DNA of 64,000 nucleotides, taken from positions 62,001 through 126,000 of the forward strand of contig JAMXBD010000398.1 of assembly GCA_024138025.1 (NCBI GenBank). The letters run 5' to 3'. This stretch comes from Combretum micranthum. Taxonomy: Eukaryota; Streptophyta; Magnoliopsida; Myrtales; Combretaceae. Numbering within the stretch: the first letter of the stretch is position 1; the number at the start of each line of letters is the position of its first letter. Made by a program: the position numbers and the translations under genes. The notes beneath the pieces were generated by a model. The model saw nothing but the letters and a program-made list of their open reading frames with translations, ran no database searches and was not told the DNA's origin. Below are positions 35,301-46,122 of this stretch, piece by piece.

Positions 35301-38300
35301 AACCCAAAAAATTATATAACTGATATATTTAGAAATCTCATAAAATTACGAGTCTAATGGCACTAATGGTATATTTTTGATATCTCGAGCCCCGGGACAC
35401 GCTTTTCGAAGTCTGTATCCGAACGGGTTCGAAATAAATCAAAAATTTACCAATCTTATGTTTTTAAATAAACTTATATTACCACGAGCTATTCTACATA
35501 TTTAAACTACCTTTCGCCTCTAGAGTTAGGGGCGCTAGATTGCCGGACTTACACTATTGTATTCCGGTTAGGGTTTCCGGATGATTTTCCGATTTAGACC
35601 TTTGCCAATTTGGAAACTGAGATTTTGTTTATAACGTATTTAGTTTGAGAAATTTATTTTAAATTTTATTTTTATAAGTATTTAATATCTCTTATTGCTT
35701 TCGGAAATCTTGAATTGAATTATATCCGGAGTTATATCGGTAATGGTTACCGGATATGATTTTCTTGAGTTTGAGTCAAATATCGGTTTTTGGAATGATT
35801 TTGGGGAAATCTTAATTTTTATAATTTGCTTTGAAAAAGGATCTTCATAGTGTTTTGTTTTCGAATTTATTTTTTTCTTTGATTTAAGGTTTTATGAACA
35901 ATTGGTTAACTTAAGGATTATCTAATTTGTTATTTTGTTTCTTGAATTCTTCCTTCTTAAGATTACGAGATTTCAATTTCTAACTCGTTCTATGATTCTT
36001 AGAAGTTTGACTTGATCTTTAGGGCTTTATTGTGATTTCCGTCTTTTAGGATTATTAGTCTGGTCGTTTGGGGAATTTCCAAAGTCTATATTTTATTATT
36101 GGCAGATAAAGTTTTCTTAATCGTGCCAAAGCCTAATTATGGAATTGGCCTTTGGTGATTTCCTGATCCTTCAAATTGTCATGTTATGGATTAACTTGCT
36201 TTTTAGTAAATTATCACTGTGTTTTATTTTTATCCCGATTTTTATGAATTATAGATTAGGTAAGCAGTTTATCTTATGTAATGGTTTTTTTTTTGGACTT
36301 AAGGACTTTTGTAGTCTTTATTTTATTTTTAGATTTTCTCAAGACTAATGAATTCTTGCTTTCGTTTTATATATTAGGACGCATTCGAAGTTTGGTTTTA
36401 ATTTGGAGTGATTTTTAGGGTTTATTTTCAAAGTTCATTTTGGAATTATTTACTGAAATTTTCCAGGGCTTACACCTGGGCCAAAATCCGAGAATAGAAC
36501 TTTGTTTTGAAAATTAATCTTTGAAAATCATCTTTGAACCATATAAAATGAAGTCTTGATGCTATATATATATTAAGCCTTCATTTTCTTATGTAAAAAT
36601 TACATTTTGACACTTGAAAAGTAGTTTTTAAATATGGGTCTTGCCAAAATACGAATTTCACTACTTTCGTTCAAGTACAAATCTAAGATCTACACATAAT
36701 ATGAACATAGATCTAAACTTTACTTATCAAAATCATTCATTTATGTTGTCTATACCCTAAGCCCTTCATTTTAAATGAAAAATATACATTTTGAAGGTGA
36801 AAAACCATTTTTCTAAATATGGTTCCATTTTCATCCGAATTTTCAAAATTGATTTTTGTTAAAAACAAAATAGATCTTGAGTTCCCTACAACTTTCCTAC
36901 CATCATCAAGCTATAGCAAGTTGTTCATGAACATAAACAAAGATCTAATGCATTTATGAACTCAAAACACTAGATCTAGTCTTCTAAACTAGTCTTAAAT
37001 ACATGAATCACTATGTAGATGATAGATCTATGCATGAATCATAAGAAATAACAAAAATAACAACTTAAATAACAAGATCTATGGCATAAACAAAAATCAA
37101 GGCTAAAAATTTAGATCTACAAAATATATCAACTTTAAACAAGAAAATAATTATAATACAAGATAATAAAAGTGGAGAAGAGAGTGTTTCATTTTTGGCA
37201 TCATCATCCTAAGCTTTTAAGCTTATGGAAGGTCATTTGATGCATGAAACCTTCATTACACTTTACCTATATCACCTATGGAAGCTTTGAGATGAAGATT
37301 GGCTTAAAAATCTTTAAGAAATATGCATGGAGGCTCATGGAAGAAACAAGAACAAGAAGAAGAAGAAAAGAGAGGAAAAAGAGAGAGAAAAGGTGAAGGA
37401 ATGAAAAAGGAAAATGAGTAAATGAAAGAGAGAGAGACAATGAGTGTATTAAATGAGAAAAAAATAAAACAAGGCAGCCAAGAAGTGTGTGTGTGCTGCA
37501 CGTGAAATGGGGGAGGAAAGAGAGGGGAAATTGTTGAAATTTGACTTGAATTTGAATTGTGTAATAAATGTGTAATGTAACTTTCTTAAGAAGGAGTAGA
37601 AAATAATTAATTTAGTCAAAATATGAGTGGATAAAGGACAATGGCAGCCATAAATAGGGTAAAAAATCTGCCATCAATTGTGGGATAATGTGTAGAAAGA
37701 TTGAAGTGAAAAGAAAGTGATATGTGTAAGGTGTACTTGAAGGTATGGGTTGTAAAAGTACTTTATTAATAAAATAAATTAAAATAATAAAATTAGAAAA
37801 TTTATTCCAAATATTTGTAGCAGATTTTTCATAATTAAAATTAATAAATTATTTGAATTATTTTAGTATTTAACAATACGTTACCGGTACGGTCAAAATA
37901 CGCGAATATGGCTATAAATAATATTTTTATAACCCGAAAAATTCTAAAAAAAAAATTTATAGGAACAAAAATATTTTTAAAATATTTTCCAATTATTAAA
38001 TTAATTTATTTTATTTTTAGTACCGGGTCTTAAACAGAATCTGATCCCGTAAAAGCCTGAACTAACTAATTTTTAGAAAAACAAAATTTCTATAATATAT
38101 AAATTATTTATCTAAAAATATAAGGCTTTATAAGAATAATAAAATTTTATAATGAAATAAAAATGAATAGTGCCAAAGACTAATCAATTACCGGTAATAA
38201 TGGAAATACGATAAAAAGGTTATAACTATAACTTTTATAACCCGAAAAATTATATAATTGATATTTTTAGAAACTTATGAAATTACGAGTCTAACGGTAC

Positions 38301-38959
38301 TATTGGTATATTTTTGATATCTTGGGCCCCGGGACACGCTTTTCGAAGCTGTATCCGAACGGGTTCGAAATAGGTCAAAAATTTACCAATATGATATTTT
38401 TAAACAAACTCATATTACTATGAGCTATTCTTTATATTTAGCTACGCCTCGGCCTCTAAGGTTAGGGGCACTAGGTTGCCGGACTTAGGCTATTGCATTC
38501 CGATTAGGGTTTCCAGGTGATTTTTTCGGTTTAGACCTTTGCCAATTTGGAAACTGATATTTATGTTTATACAACATATTTAATTTGAGAAATTTTTTTT
38601 AATTTTTTTTTTGTAAGTACTTAATATCTCTTAATATTTTCGGAATTCTTGAATTGAGTTTTATTTTCGAAGGTCAATCATTATTTACTTTTTAATAGTT
38701 TGTTTTTAGGCTTTATATTACCCGATTTTATAAGTCGGAGTTAAATATGAAATTTTTTTGTACGTCGTGGTTTTGAATTTGAAGACCACTGTGTTCTTAT
38801 TTTATTTTTAAAGATTTTCATTTTCTCAAGATTAAGAAGTTTATGAATTCGTTCATGTTTTTGGACTAGTTGAAATTTGGTTTTAATTTGAAGTGATTTT
38901 TAGGGTTTATTCTTGAAGTTCATCTTAAAATTATTTATTGAAATTTTCCGGGACTTACA
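29385..38959 (-). mobile_element. Solo LTR S5, interrupted by S6, TSD GCCAC
   Basis: Starts TGTCACGCCC at 29385 and ends TTTTCCGGGACTTACA at 38959. Target duplication GCCAC at 29380-29384 and 38960-38964. Net length is about 4.8 kb after removing S6. Landmarks on the minus strand: GTGAGT donor (~30463), hairpin core 30641-30674, donor-like GATATAG|GTAAAG (~37270), and two U3 modules (~37860-38080, ~38160-38520). No genuine coding sequence. S5 split the integrase of chromovirus A. Confidence 0.92.
31701..36474 (-). mobile_element. Solo LTR S6, nested in S5, TSD CCTTG/CCTGG
   Basis: TGTCACGCCCC at 31701 to TTTTCCAGGGCTTACA at 36474 (4774 bp). The flanks are CCTTG (31696-31700) and CCTGG (36475-36479), a target duplication with one difference. 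The uninterrupted site can be read in S2 (~7216, TAGGCCTTGGCCAAAATC). It holds the hairpin core at 32941-32974 and a strong minus-strand donor TTCAA|GTAAGTAAGC at ~34309-34320. An internal LTR-like terminus GGGTATACA ends at 35192, after which a second U3 module and ~1.28 kb of extra sequence follow. Confidence 0.9.
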
Positions 38960-38964
38960 GCCAC

Positions 38965-39803
38965 ACATGTCAAATGATAAATATTGAACACAGGAAACCA
39001 GCAGGTGAATTGAAACCATTGCCTATACCACAGTGAAAGTGGGAACATATGACGATGGACTTTGTTTTCGCTTTACCCAATACAAGAGATAAGTTTGATT
39101 CGATTTGGGTCATTGTGGATCGTCTTACAAAAGTACCTCACTTTATACCTATTAAGGCTGGGTATAAGTTAGAGCGTTTAGCACAATTGTGCATTAAGGA
39201 GATTGTAAGACTACATGGAGTGAAGGTAACTTAGGGATACCAGATTTGTAGGGAGATTCTGGAAAAGTCTACATCAAGCTTTAGGTACAAAGGTTGTCTT
39301 CAGTACCGCTTATAATCCACAAACAGACGAGCAATCAGAAAAGACCCTCTAAATATTAGAAGATATGCTGAGGGCATGCGTGTTGGATTTCAAAGGAAGT
39401 TGGGATGAGCATTTGCCATTAGTGGAATTTGCTCATAACAAAAGTTATCAAGCATCGATTGGCATGCCTCCGTATGAAGGGCTTTATGGTAAGAAATTTA
39501 GATCACCTATTCATGGGGATGAAGTAGGGGAAAGATAGCTATTGGGACCAAAATTGGTTTATGATGCAGTTGACAAGGTTAGTTTGATTAGACAAAGACT
39601 ACAAGCTGTTCAGAGTTGACAATAGAGCTATGCAGATAAATGAAGAAGACCCTTGGAATTTCAAGTGGCTGAGCATGTTTTGCTAAAGATATCGCCAACA
39701 AAAGGAGTTGTCAGATTTGGATTGAGAGGAAAGTTAAATCCTCGATATGTGGGACCATGTGAAATCCTAGAGACAATAGGCGACATGGCTTACAGATTGG
39801 CTT
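38965..39803 (+). pseudogene. Chromovirus A integrase core
   Basis: MTMDFVFALPNTRDKFDSIW carries the first catalytic Asp and [18 protein letters not shown] follows. After a stop at ~39232-39234 the frame changes. The second Asp region (~39240), the AYNPQTDEQSEKTL motif with the Glu (~39310-39350) and GMPPYEGLYGKKFRSPI (~39460-39500) can be read in other frames. Stops replace conserved Trp and Gln codons (for example at ~39033, ~39351 and ~39537). The C-terminal GPY/F part (NPRYVGPCEILE, ~39740) runs to 39803, where S7 inserts inside a conserved YRLAL-type motif. Confidence 0.82.
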
Positions 39804-40445
39804 TGTAAGCCCCTAGATTTTTTTCGATAATATTAGCAAACCCTAAGAACCGGAAGTGAAAACGAAAGCCAAAATTTAACCTAGTTATATGATTAGTCTA
39901 GTAAATCTAGATCCGGCAATTCCGTGTTCTTAAACCCTAAAAAACGAAATTGAGATAATTGTGGATTATGGTTCGTAATTATATAGGAAAGCTTAAAAAT
40001 ATCAAATTCATAATTTTCTTGTGTCCTTGGGATCCGATTGGGATCAGTTTTCGAAAACCGTGCCCCGGTGCACTGGATAGTCAAAATTTTCCGACAACAC
40101 CAATAGATTCGTAAAAATATAAGGTTTTCAAAAATATTAGTTTTAGAATTTTTCGGTAACTAAAAATATCAGATATAGCTTAATTACGCGTATTTTCTTT
40201 ACTACTGGTATTTTAATTGTCTAGTCTACTATTCATAGTACTTTTTTTTTAGTATTCATACTATTCACCTATCTCTACTTTTTCTTACACTCTATTTTTA
40301 CACTCTACCATACCTATACCTTACAATTTACCTTCCACATACAATTTTAATCACATCACACTTTACACATTACTTCTTTAATCACATCAATTTTATTTTC
40401 TTTTTCAAATTATTTAATTACATCTAATTTCCACTCCCAAAAATC

Positions 40446-40453
40446 TATAAATA
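40446..40453 (+). promoter_or_regulatory. TATA box of solo LTR S7
   Basis: TATAAATACCCC with a CT-rich putative start region ~30 nt downstream. The same box is found in S1 (RC ~3912-3919), S3 (RC ~25226) and element C (46823-46830). Confidence 0.65.
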
Positions 40454-40630
40454 CCCCCTTCCTCTTTCATTCTTTCACACAACTTATTTCCTACTAAAAC
40501 TCTCCCAAAATCACTCCATAAAATCGCTCCCTTAAAATCTCTCTCAAGTTCCCTCTTTTCCTTAGAAAACCCAATCCCACATAATACTACAACCCATTTT
40601 TTTCTTCTTCAACCAACACATAAACTTTAG

Positions 40631-42158
40631 GTAATAATTTCTCTTATTTACTCATCATGTTCATATAACTTAACATGAGTCTAGTGTATGTTTTTTAGAC
40701 TCATTGAGTTAGAGAAGCAATAATTTATTCATGTTTTGTTTTTGTTCATGTTCTTATTTTCTTTATGCTACTATTATGTTGATATTGTTATTATTGCTTC
40801 TAACCTAACTTATATAAGTATTATGTATATATATTTATTTAGAGCATATAAGCTCATTTGTTATTTATTTATTTTCAAGTCTTGCAATTTATTTATTTAC
40901 TTGTTTTATGCAAATATTAAGACTAGTCTTTCTAGTCTTAAACTTGTCCATATCAAGTCAAAACAATTTCCTTTCTTTGTTTTTCTTTTCTTTTGAGGAC
41001 TAGTCTATTCTTAGTCCCGGGATATCTTGATGAAGTTAAGGTTTCCAATACTTGACTTTATTTTTATGCTCTTATTTTATTTATGTTGTTTTTATATTTC
41101 TCATAGTTATGTATTCTCATTCATGCATGGATATGTTATTACTGTCTCAGTCATAATAGAAATAAGTTTTCTTAAGTAATAAAAATAAGAATAAGAACTT
41201 TCTTTAAAAATAAATTTTGTCACATATAAGAAATTATTTTTCCTTAAAGATTTGAAATTTTATCTTAAACAAACATTTTTCTAAAGTTAGATAAGTTAGC
41301 TCAAGTTTTAGTAATAATATGTGGTTTTACCAAGAAATACATAAAGTAAAGTTACCATAAATTCTCTTTTCAAACAAATAAGAAAGTTTCTTTAAACCTT
41401 AACAAAGGATTTCCTAAATTCAATTGTCGAAGTTTTCCACCAACACTAAAGTCTAGATAAGTTTTTCAAAATTAACTTATAAGATCATTTCTTTTAAAAG
41501 TGGATCTAACTTTAGAACATATAACCATAAAGTATTTAGAAAGACTATGTTTTCTAAAACACTAGAAATAAAGTTATGGGAATCCTAGAAGATTAAGATT
41601 TCTTTTTGAAAATTTAACCAAGAAATGGAGTTAAAGAAGGAAATACTCACTTATGATAAATTAAGAAATTTCCCAAAAACAAAATTTATTTCTTTACAAG
41701 TCTTAAGCTTATCTCACTTTTTTAAGACACAATTGTTTTACAAGATCATTGTTGAGACAACACCACTAAATTCATGCATATGGTTGAGTATATATGTATT
41801 CAAGAGATTTTTCAACCATACAATATATCTATATTTTTGTACAAAAGCCCTTGAGTGAAGCAAAGTTTGAAAACTCTAGTTTTGAAGTTTGGAAAATTCG
41901 TATCAAATCTGTACGTTACTTTTCCGAGGCCTAAATAACTTCTTTTGATAAAAAATAACCTTAGAAATAGATAGATCTTTTCGAGTAGGTAGAAATCGGT
42001 ATATAATATGCGAAATTCCGAGTTAAAATGAGCAAGTTATGGCCATTTTAAGTTGGAATTTCCATTCCATACGATTTTTACGAATTCTCTAAGATAGAAG
42101 TATAGAATTTGAATAGATCTCGGATGGAATACTCATGTTAGGTATTTCTTTTGTTTAG
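40631..42158 (+). other. Candidate leader intron 1 of the LTR family (S7 copy)
   Basis: Donor ACTTTAG|GTAATAAT starts at 40631 and acceptor TTCTTTTGTTTAG|GTG ends at 42158. Length 1528 nt, AT-rich. Matching donors and acceptors occur in S1, S3 and C, and the acceptor is also in S2. Conservation suggests function. Splicing is not shown. Confidence 0.45.
42021..42054. other. Conserved hairpin core (S7 copy of nine)
   Basis: AGTTAAAATG and CATTTTAAGTT form an imperfect ~10-bp stem around a loop with CCA/TGG-type pairing. Other copies lie at 2157-2190, 6161-6194, 10496-10529, 30641-30674, 32941-32974, 48114-48147, 52016-52049 and 55608-55641. It lies ~100 nt before the leader-exon acceptor and is among the best conserved stretches of the family. 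Confidence 0.7.
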
Positions 42159-42222
42159 GTGTCAAGGATCACGATCTTGTCTTCCCCGAGGATTATTTCG
42201 ACTCATGGATCGCTATGGACGA
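42159..42222 (+). other. Candidate leader exon 2 (S7 copy)
   Basis: 64 nt between TTTAG|GTG (42158|42159) and GGACGA|GTGAGT (donor 42223-42228). Counterparts on the minus strand: 1955-2052 (S1), 5985-6057 (S2), 10325-10391 (S3). S5, S6, S9 and the B LTR also carry the GTGAGT donor. The interior varies more than the borders. Element C keeps the acceptor (48253) but its donor is altered. Confidence 0.45.
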
Positions 42223-43325
42223 GTGAGTTTCCTTTACGCTTATGTATTTACGCATGTGCTTGTAGAATAGAGCACTAGATGTTAGGAAAAGATAAAATCG
42301 ATATGCATGTGGGATATCATGGGAATTATGTGTGCGAATGGGATCAAAGAATAATAAGTATATCGAAACCCGATTTGTGATTAATATAAATGTTTCTATG
42401 CATGTATTGCTATGTGTGCGAATGTTGTTTGATCGCCTTAAATGATTTAATGTTATATTGGAATTCTCGTATAATAAATTGCTCATGCATATCACTTAGA
42501 ATATCATTTCGAAATATTTGCTACTACTCCTCAACGTGGGACCGGAAAGGTAAGTTGCCTAACTATATTTTGAGGGTTAGGACGTTCGAGGAATACGGCC
42601 TCAAGGTGTAGCCGAGCCGGATCGATTGCTTTGGGTATGGAAAGCCCAGGGATTAGTAGTACGGTTCGTTGGAACCCCAAGACGCGTGCAAACTTTAAGG
42701 AGGTCGTTCGGGGCCCAGTTCAAAGCATTTCCCTAACCACCGATGGAGGGGTAAATCCATCATACATACGAAACCGGATAGTCGTATGTAATGTTTGATC
42801 ATATGGTTATTGCATTTCATATGCTTGAATTAATAAACTTGGTTGATTGTTTGTTGTGAGTACTTTGCGTAAGGAATATCTCACTAAGCAAGTTATGCTT
42901 ATACTCCTATAGACTTTTGATATTGCAGGATTATCTTTTGCACTCGAGACCACCTTGATTCCCGGGTAGAATCCTCATTTTGAGAAGCTTTTGGAGGAAT
43001 TCTATTTTGAAGTTATAAAGTAGATTTCTTCTAAAATCTTCTAGCTTTAGTTATGTTATATTTAGTAGAACCATGTTATTATTATCGGGGGAATGCCCCT
43101 TAGAAGTTGTAAGACTTTATGTTTCTATGTTATATATTAAGTGTTATTTTGTATGTTCTGCTGCCAATATCTTAAAATGCATTACTTCAACGGTCTCTCT
43201 TTGTTGTGAATGTACGCCTTGTACCGATATCGAAGCTTTTGAGTGACTGAGATAGTCATTCTTGAGCTTTAATATTGCGTACGGCGGGCTATCACGTTTA
43301 GGGTACCCGTTGGGGTGACAGGCTT

Positions 43326-43605
43326 TTCCACCTAATTTAGAGGGAGTGCATAATGTGTTCCACATATCCATGCTCAGGAAATATGTTAGAGATCCCGATG
43401 AAATAATAGCTCTTGAACCGCTTGAAGTACAGCCGAATCTTATAACAATCGAAAAGCCGGTGAAGATTGTGGATACTAAAGAAAAGACTTTCAGAAGCAA
43501 AGTGGCCAGATATATAAGAATACAATGGACAAATCAAACTGAGCATGAAGCCACCTAGGATCTGGAGGAGGACATGAGATCTAGATACCCCGAACATTTC
43601 CTTTA
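43326..43605 (+). pseudogene. Chromovirus A integrase end and chromodomain
   Basis: After S7 the frame resumes with EGVHNVFHISMLRKYVRDPD, the conserved region upstream of the chromodomain. The chromodomain remnant begins RSKVARYIRIQWTNQTEHEA, then a TAG (43556-43558) replaces the usual Trp codon, followed by DLEEDMRSRYPEHF and a stop. Chromodomains of this type bind methylated histone H3 and direct integration to heterochromatin. This places A in the chromovirus (Tekay/Del-like) group. Confidence 0.85.
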
Positions 43606-43639
43606 ATCCAGGTAAATTTTCGAGGATGAAAGTTCTTTT

Positions 43640-43653
43640 AAGGAGGGGAGAGA
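43640..43653 (+). promoter_or_regulatory. Polypurine tract of chromovirus A
   Basis: AAGGAGGGGAGAGA immediately precedes TGTAACACATAG, the start of the 3' LTR. It fits the usual PPT position ~40 nt after the pol stop. Confidence 0.85.
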
Positions 43654-45890
43654 TGTAACACATAGAAAAATAAGATAAAATGAAGATAAATAGGTCACGA
43701 TATATATATAAGCTTACATCAAAGCCACAAAACAAGTTAATTTTGATTAATTTGGCTTTGGGAAAGAATTGTGAAAATTTGGAACTTCTGCAATTTTTGA
43801 CAAATGCAACACCGGCATCTGGAAAGGGAACACCACCAGCGTAGAGGCAGCGTAGCTTGTGTACAATATCAAATTCTTTAACGCTAGAGTGAATGCCAAA
43901 GTGTGTGCGTGTGTTTTTGCCGGTGTTGAAGTTGGATCAGAAGTGTTATTGTTTAACGTTGGAGTTGAACGCCACCGACGTTAAGTTAGGTTTTGCCGGC
44001 GTTTGATGTTTGGAACAACAAAGGATTTTGTTGCACGATGAACGCCGCCTCCTGGGGATTCTACGCCGCCAGAATAGGAAATAAATTTGCCGACGTATGT
44101 GCAAATTTTATAAATAGGCGCGTTTGTCCAAAGGTTTTTCAACAAAAATTATTTCTTCCTTTTTCCTTTGTGAGAGAGAGAAGTTTGGTTATTCTTTGTG
44201 AAATCTTCATCCTAAGGCGAGTTTGATCAAAGGTGAGTGATCCTAATCCATCTACAACATGCTTTTCTACGAATTTATGCATTATTTCTTAGGGTTTTGT
44301 TGTGTTCTTGAAGGAAAACGTGGGAAGGATTAAGATCTCGGGTTTAATCTACCTCGGTTGGATAAGGAGTGAGTTTTGTGATTTAAACAAGTAAGTATAA
44401 TGTTCTCATACAAGATTTATGCGAATTTCATGCAAGTTCTAAGGACTTTGTGGTTGTTTGCATGAAAGAAACCCTAGCTTTAGTTGGAATCTGAATTTAT
44501 GGGTGTGAGTCGAGTTTTGGTGATCTAAATCAGTAAGTTTCATCTTTTCGTTGATGGATTTAAACAATGTGTGGTTAGATGATCTTCATATATTCCTGTT
44601 GTCATGTGATATTAAGGTTTTGGTGGAATATCGGTATTGTGGACTTGTTGTGGGTTGTGATCGGAGAAGACGGTGCAAATTTTTGGAGATTCATTATCAA
44701 GTTAGAGTTTTAGGAGATTATGATATATTAGGGTTTGTTCCTTTCACCGTGTTTTATACATTTGTTTATGTATATATGTTGTTGACAGAACAGTTAGAGA
44801 TTTTGGTGTTTGATTGTTGGTATTGATGAAGGAGTTGCAGAGATTCGTGTTAGTGTTGTTGTTGTCGATATTGAGTTTGGTGAATTTGGATTAGTATTCC
44901 TGAGATTGAAAAGGTACGACCAATCCCTACTTGTTGTTTTTGCTTGTAAGTTTAGTATTGCTTGACTGGTTGTAGGAATAAAATTTCATAATAAACCTAA
45001 TTATATTCGGCTTAATAATTTTCTGTTTGGTTGTGCTTGGCTTTGACCAGTAAAGACCTAGCAGATAGTGATACTGGTGAGGCACCCTAATGATCTTGGT
45101 GTGAGGTTGTCCTAAGTGGACTCATGCTTTGATATGATTCCGGTAGAACTAGGGGAAAACGAGGTGTTTGGAGAATATCCACTCATCCATATAAATATAT
45201 TATAATATAATTATTTTATTTTCAAAGAGTTGGTTGTTTTTAAATAGGAGTCTGAGTTACTTCGAGTTCTGGACTAGAGTATACATGGTTCTAAACTATG
45301 TTAATTTGCAGAATATAAATAGATAACAAACTGATCGCTTGAAATATCTGTTGCGTATGCATTAACATTTGTTTTTAAGGATTGGAGTTATCGTACTGGG
45401 CTTTCAGCTCTCTCTTTTTAAATTTCAGGTACAGGTGATGAAGACATTGTGTATGATCTTTCATGTTATGATCTGATCTTTGATCAGGGCGATGGTGATA
45501 GTGGACCTAACTACCCAGCTGAGAGTTAGACTTTTGATTATAGAATGTTGGGACAAAAGAACTTCCTAATTATGTTGAAGATTTGATTTTGCTGTATTTG
45601 GCTTATTATTATGTTTTATGAACAATGTTTAGATCCTTTGTTGTTGAATGACTAAGTTGTAAATGAAGATTTTTCTTTTGTAGACAATTTTAGTTGTTAT
45701 GTTGGATTGTTGGCTTGTGGGTATGCCAACTAGGATGTTTGCTTGATTAAACAAAAATGTTATGAAGTTACTTGTGTTTCCAGATTATACAGATTGTTTT
45801 GAATATCCTATGAGATATCCTATATATGTGTTTACAGGTGATATTTGAAAAATTTATGGATATTAGAGCCTTAACATGTTAAGAGAGGAC
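43654..45890 (+). repeat. Chromovirus A 3' LTR, interrupted at 45890
   Basis: At least 2237 bp, beginning TGTAACACATAG and different from the TGTAAGCCCC family. U3 contains GCCGGC-like elements (43810-44098), a TATA box (TATAAATA, 44109-44116) and a GAGAGAGAG leader (~44172). The remaining sequence is non-coding. Open frames at 43993-44226 and 44551-44826 have no recognisable content. S8 inserts after 45890, so the true 3' end is not visible. Confidence 0.75.
43808..44098 (+). repeat. GCCGGC-like U3 array of chromovirus A LTR
   Basis: Degenerate motifs such as ACACCGGCATC, TTTGCCGGTGTTG, GAACGCCACCGACG, TTGCCGGCGTTTG and CTACGCCGCC, ending 10 bp before the TATA box. They resemble the Athila arrays in composition and position, though the two LTRs are otherwise unrelated. 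Confidence 0.6.
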
Positions 45891-46122
45891 TGTAAACCCC
45901 AGTTTTTCAAGTAGCCAAGATAACTCAAGAACAGGAAACCAAAACCCTAAACCGGAATAGATTAAGACTGGAGTGAGAACTAGGAATCCTAAATCCGGCT
46001 TTTCCTCGGTTTCCTATTAAGAAACTTTTATAAGAAAATTTAATTTTGAATATAGTTCTTGATTATATTTCAAACCAAGAAAAGATCACATTTTAAGAAA
46101 ATATCAATTCCGGGTCATCCCT
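45891..46122 (+). mobile_element. Solo or terminal LTR S8, first 232 bp
   Basis: Starts TGTAAACCCCAG at 45891 in chromovirus A's 3' LTR and matches the U3 end of S6/S9 in reverse (CCGGCTTTTCCTCGGTTTCC, GGTCATCCC). It is cut at 46122 by element C. The rest must lie right of the window. Candidate target duplication AGGAC (45886-45890) cannot be checked. Confidence 0.7.

Larger units (their letters stand above)
39804..43320 (+). mobile_element. Solo LTR S7 (single-U3 subtype), TSD GGCTT
   Basis: TGTAAGCCCC at 39804 to TTGGGGTGACA at 43320 (3517 bp). Target duplication GGCTT at 39799-39803 and 43321-43325; excision restores the chromovirus A reading frame. It is the best reference copy in sense orientation: telo-boxes (~39838, ~39935), U3 module, TATA box 40446-40453, CT-rich leader, donor at 40631, hairpin core 42021-42054, exon-like block 42159-42222, second acceptor at 42928. 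No protein is encoded. Confidence 0.93.

Noticed and set aside
31701..36474. Helitron or DNA transposon interpretation of the TGTCACG...TTACA blocks
   Set aside because: TG...CA ends, 5-bp target duplications, a PPT|LTR junction in B and an LTR|PBS junction in C show they are LTRs.
43144..43735. Minus-strand ORFs of 118 and 132 codons
   Set aside because: They run antisense across the S7 end and the chromovirus A chromodomain and PPT; no protein motif.
44551..44826. 91-codon ORF in the chromovirus A LTR
   Set aside because: No recognisable domain, in LTR leader or U5 sequence; more likely chance than a gene.
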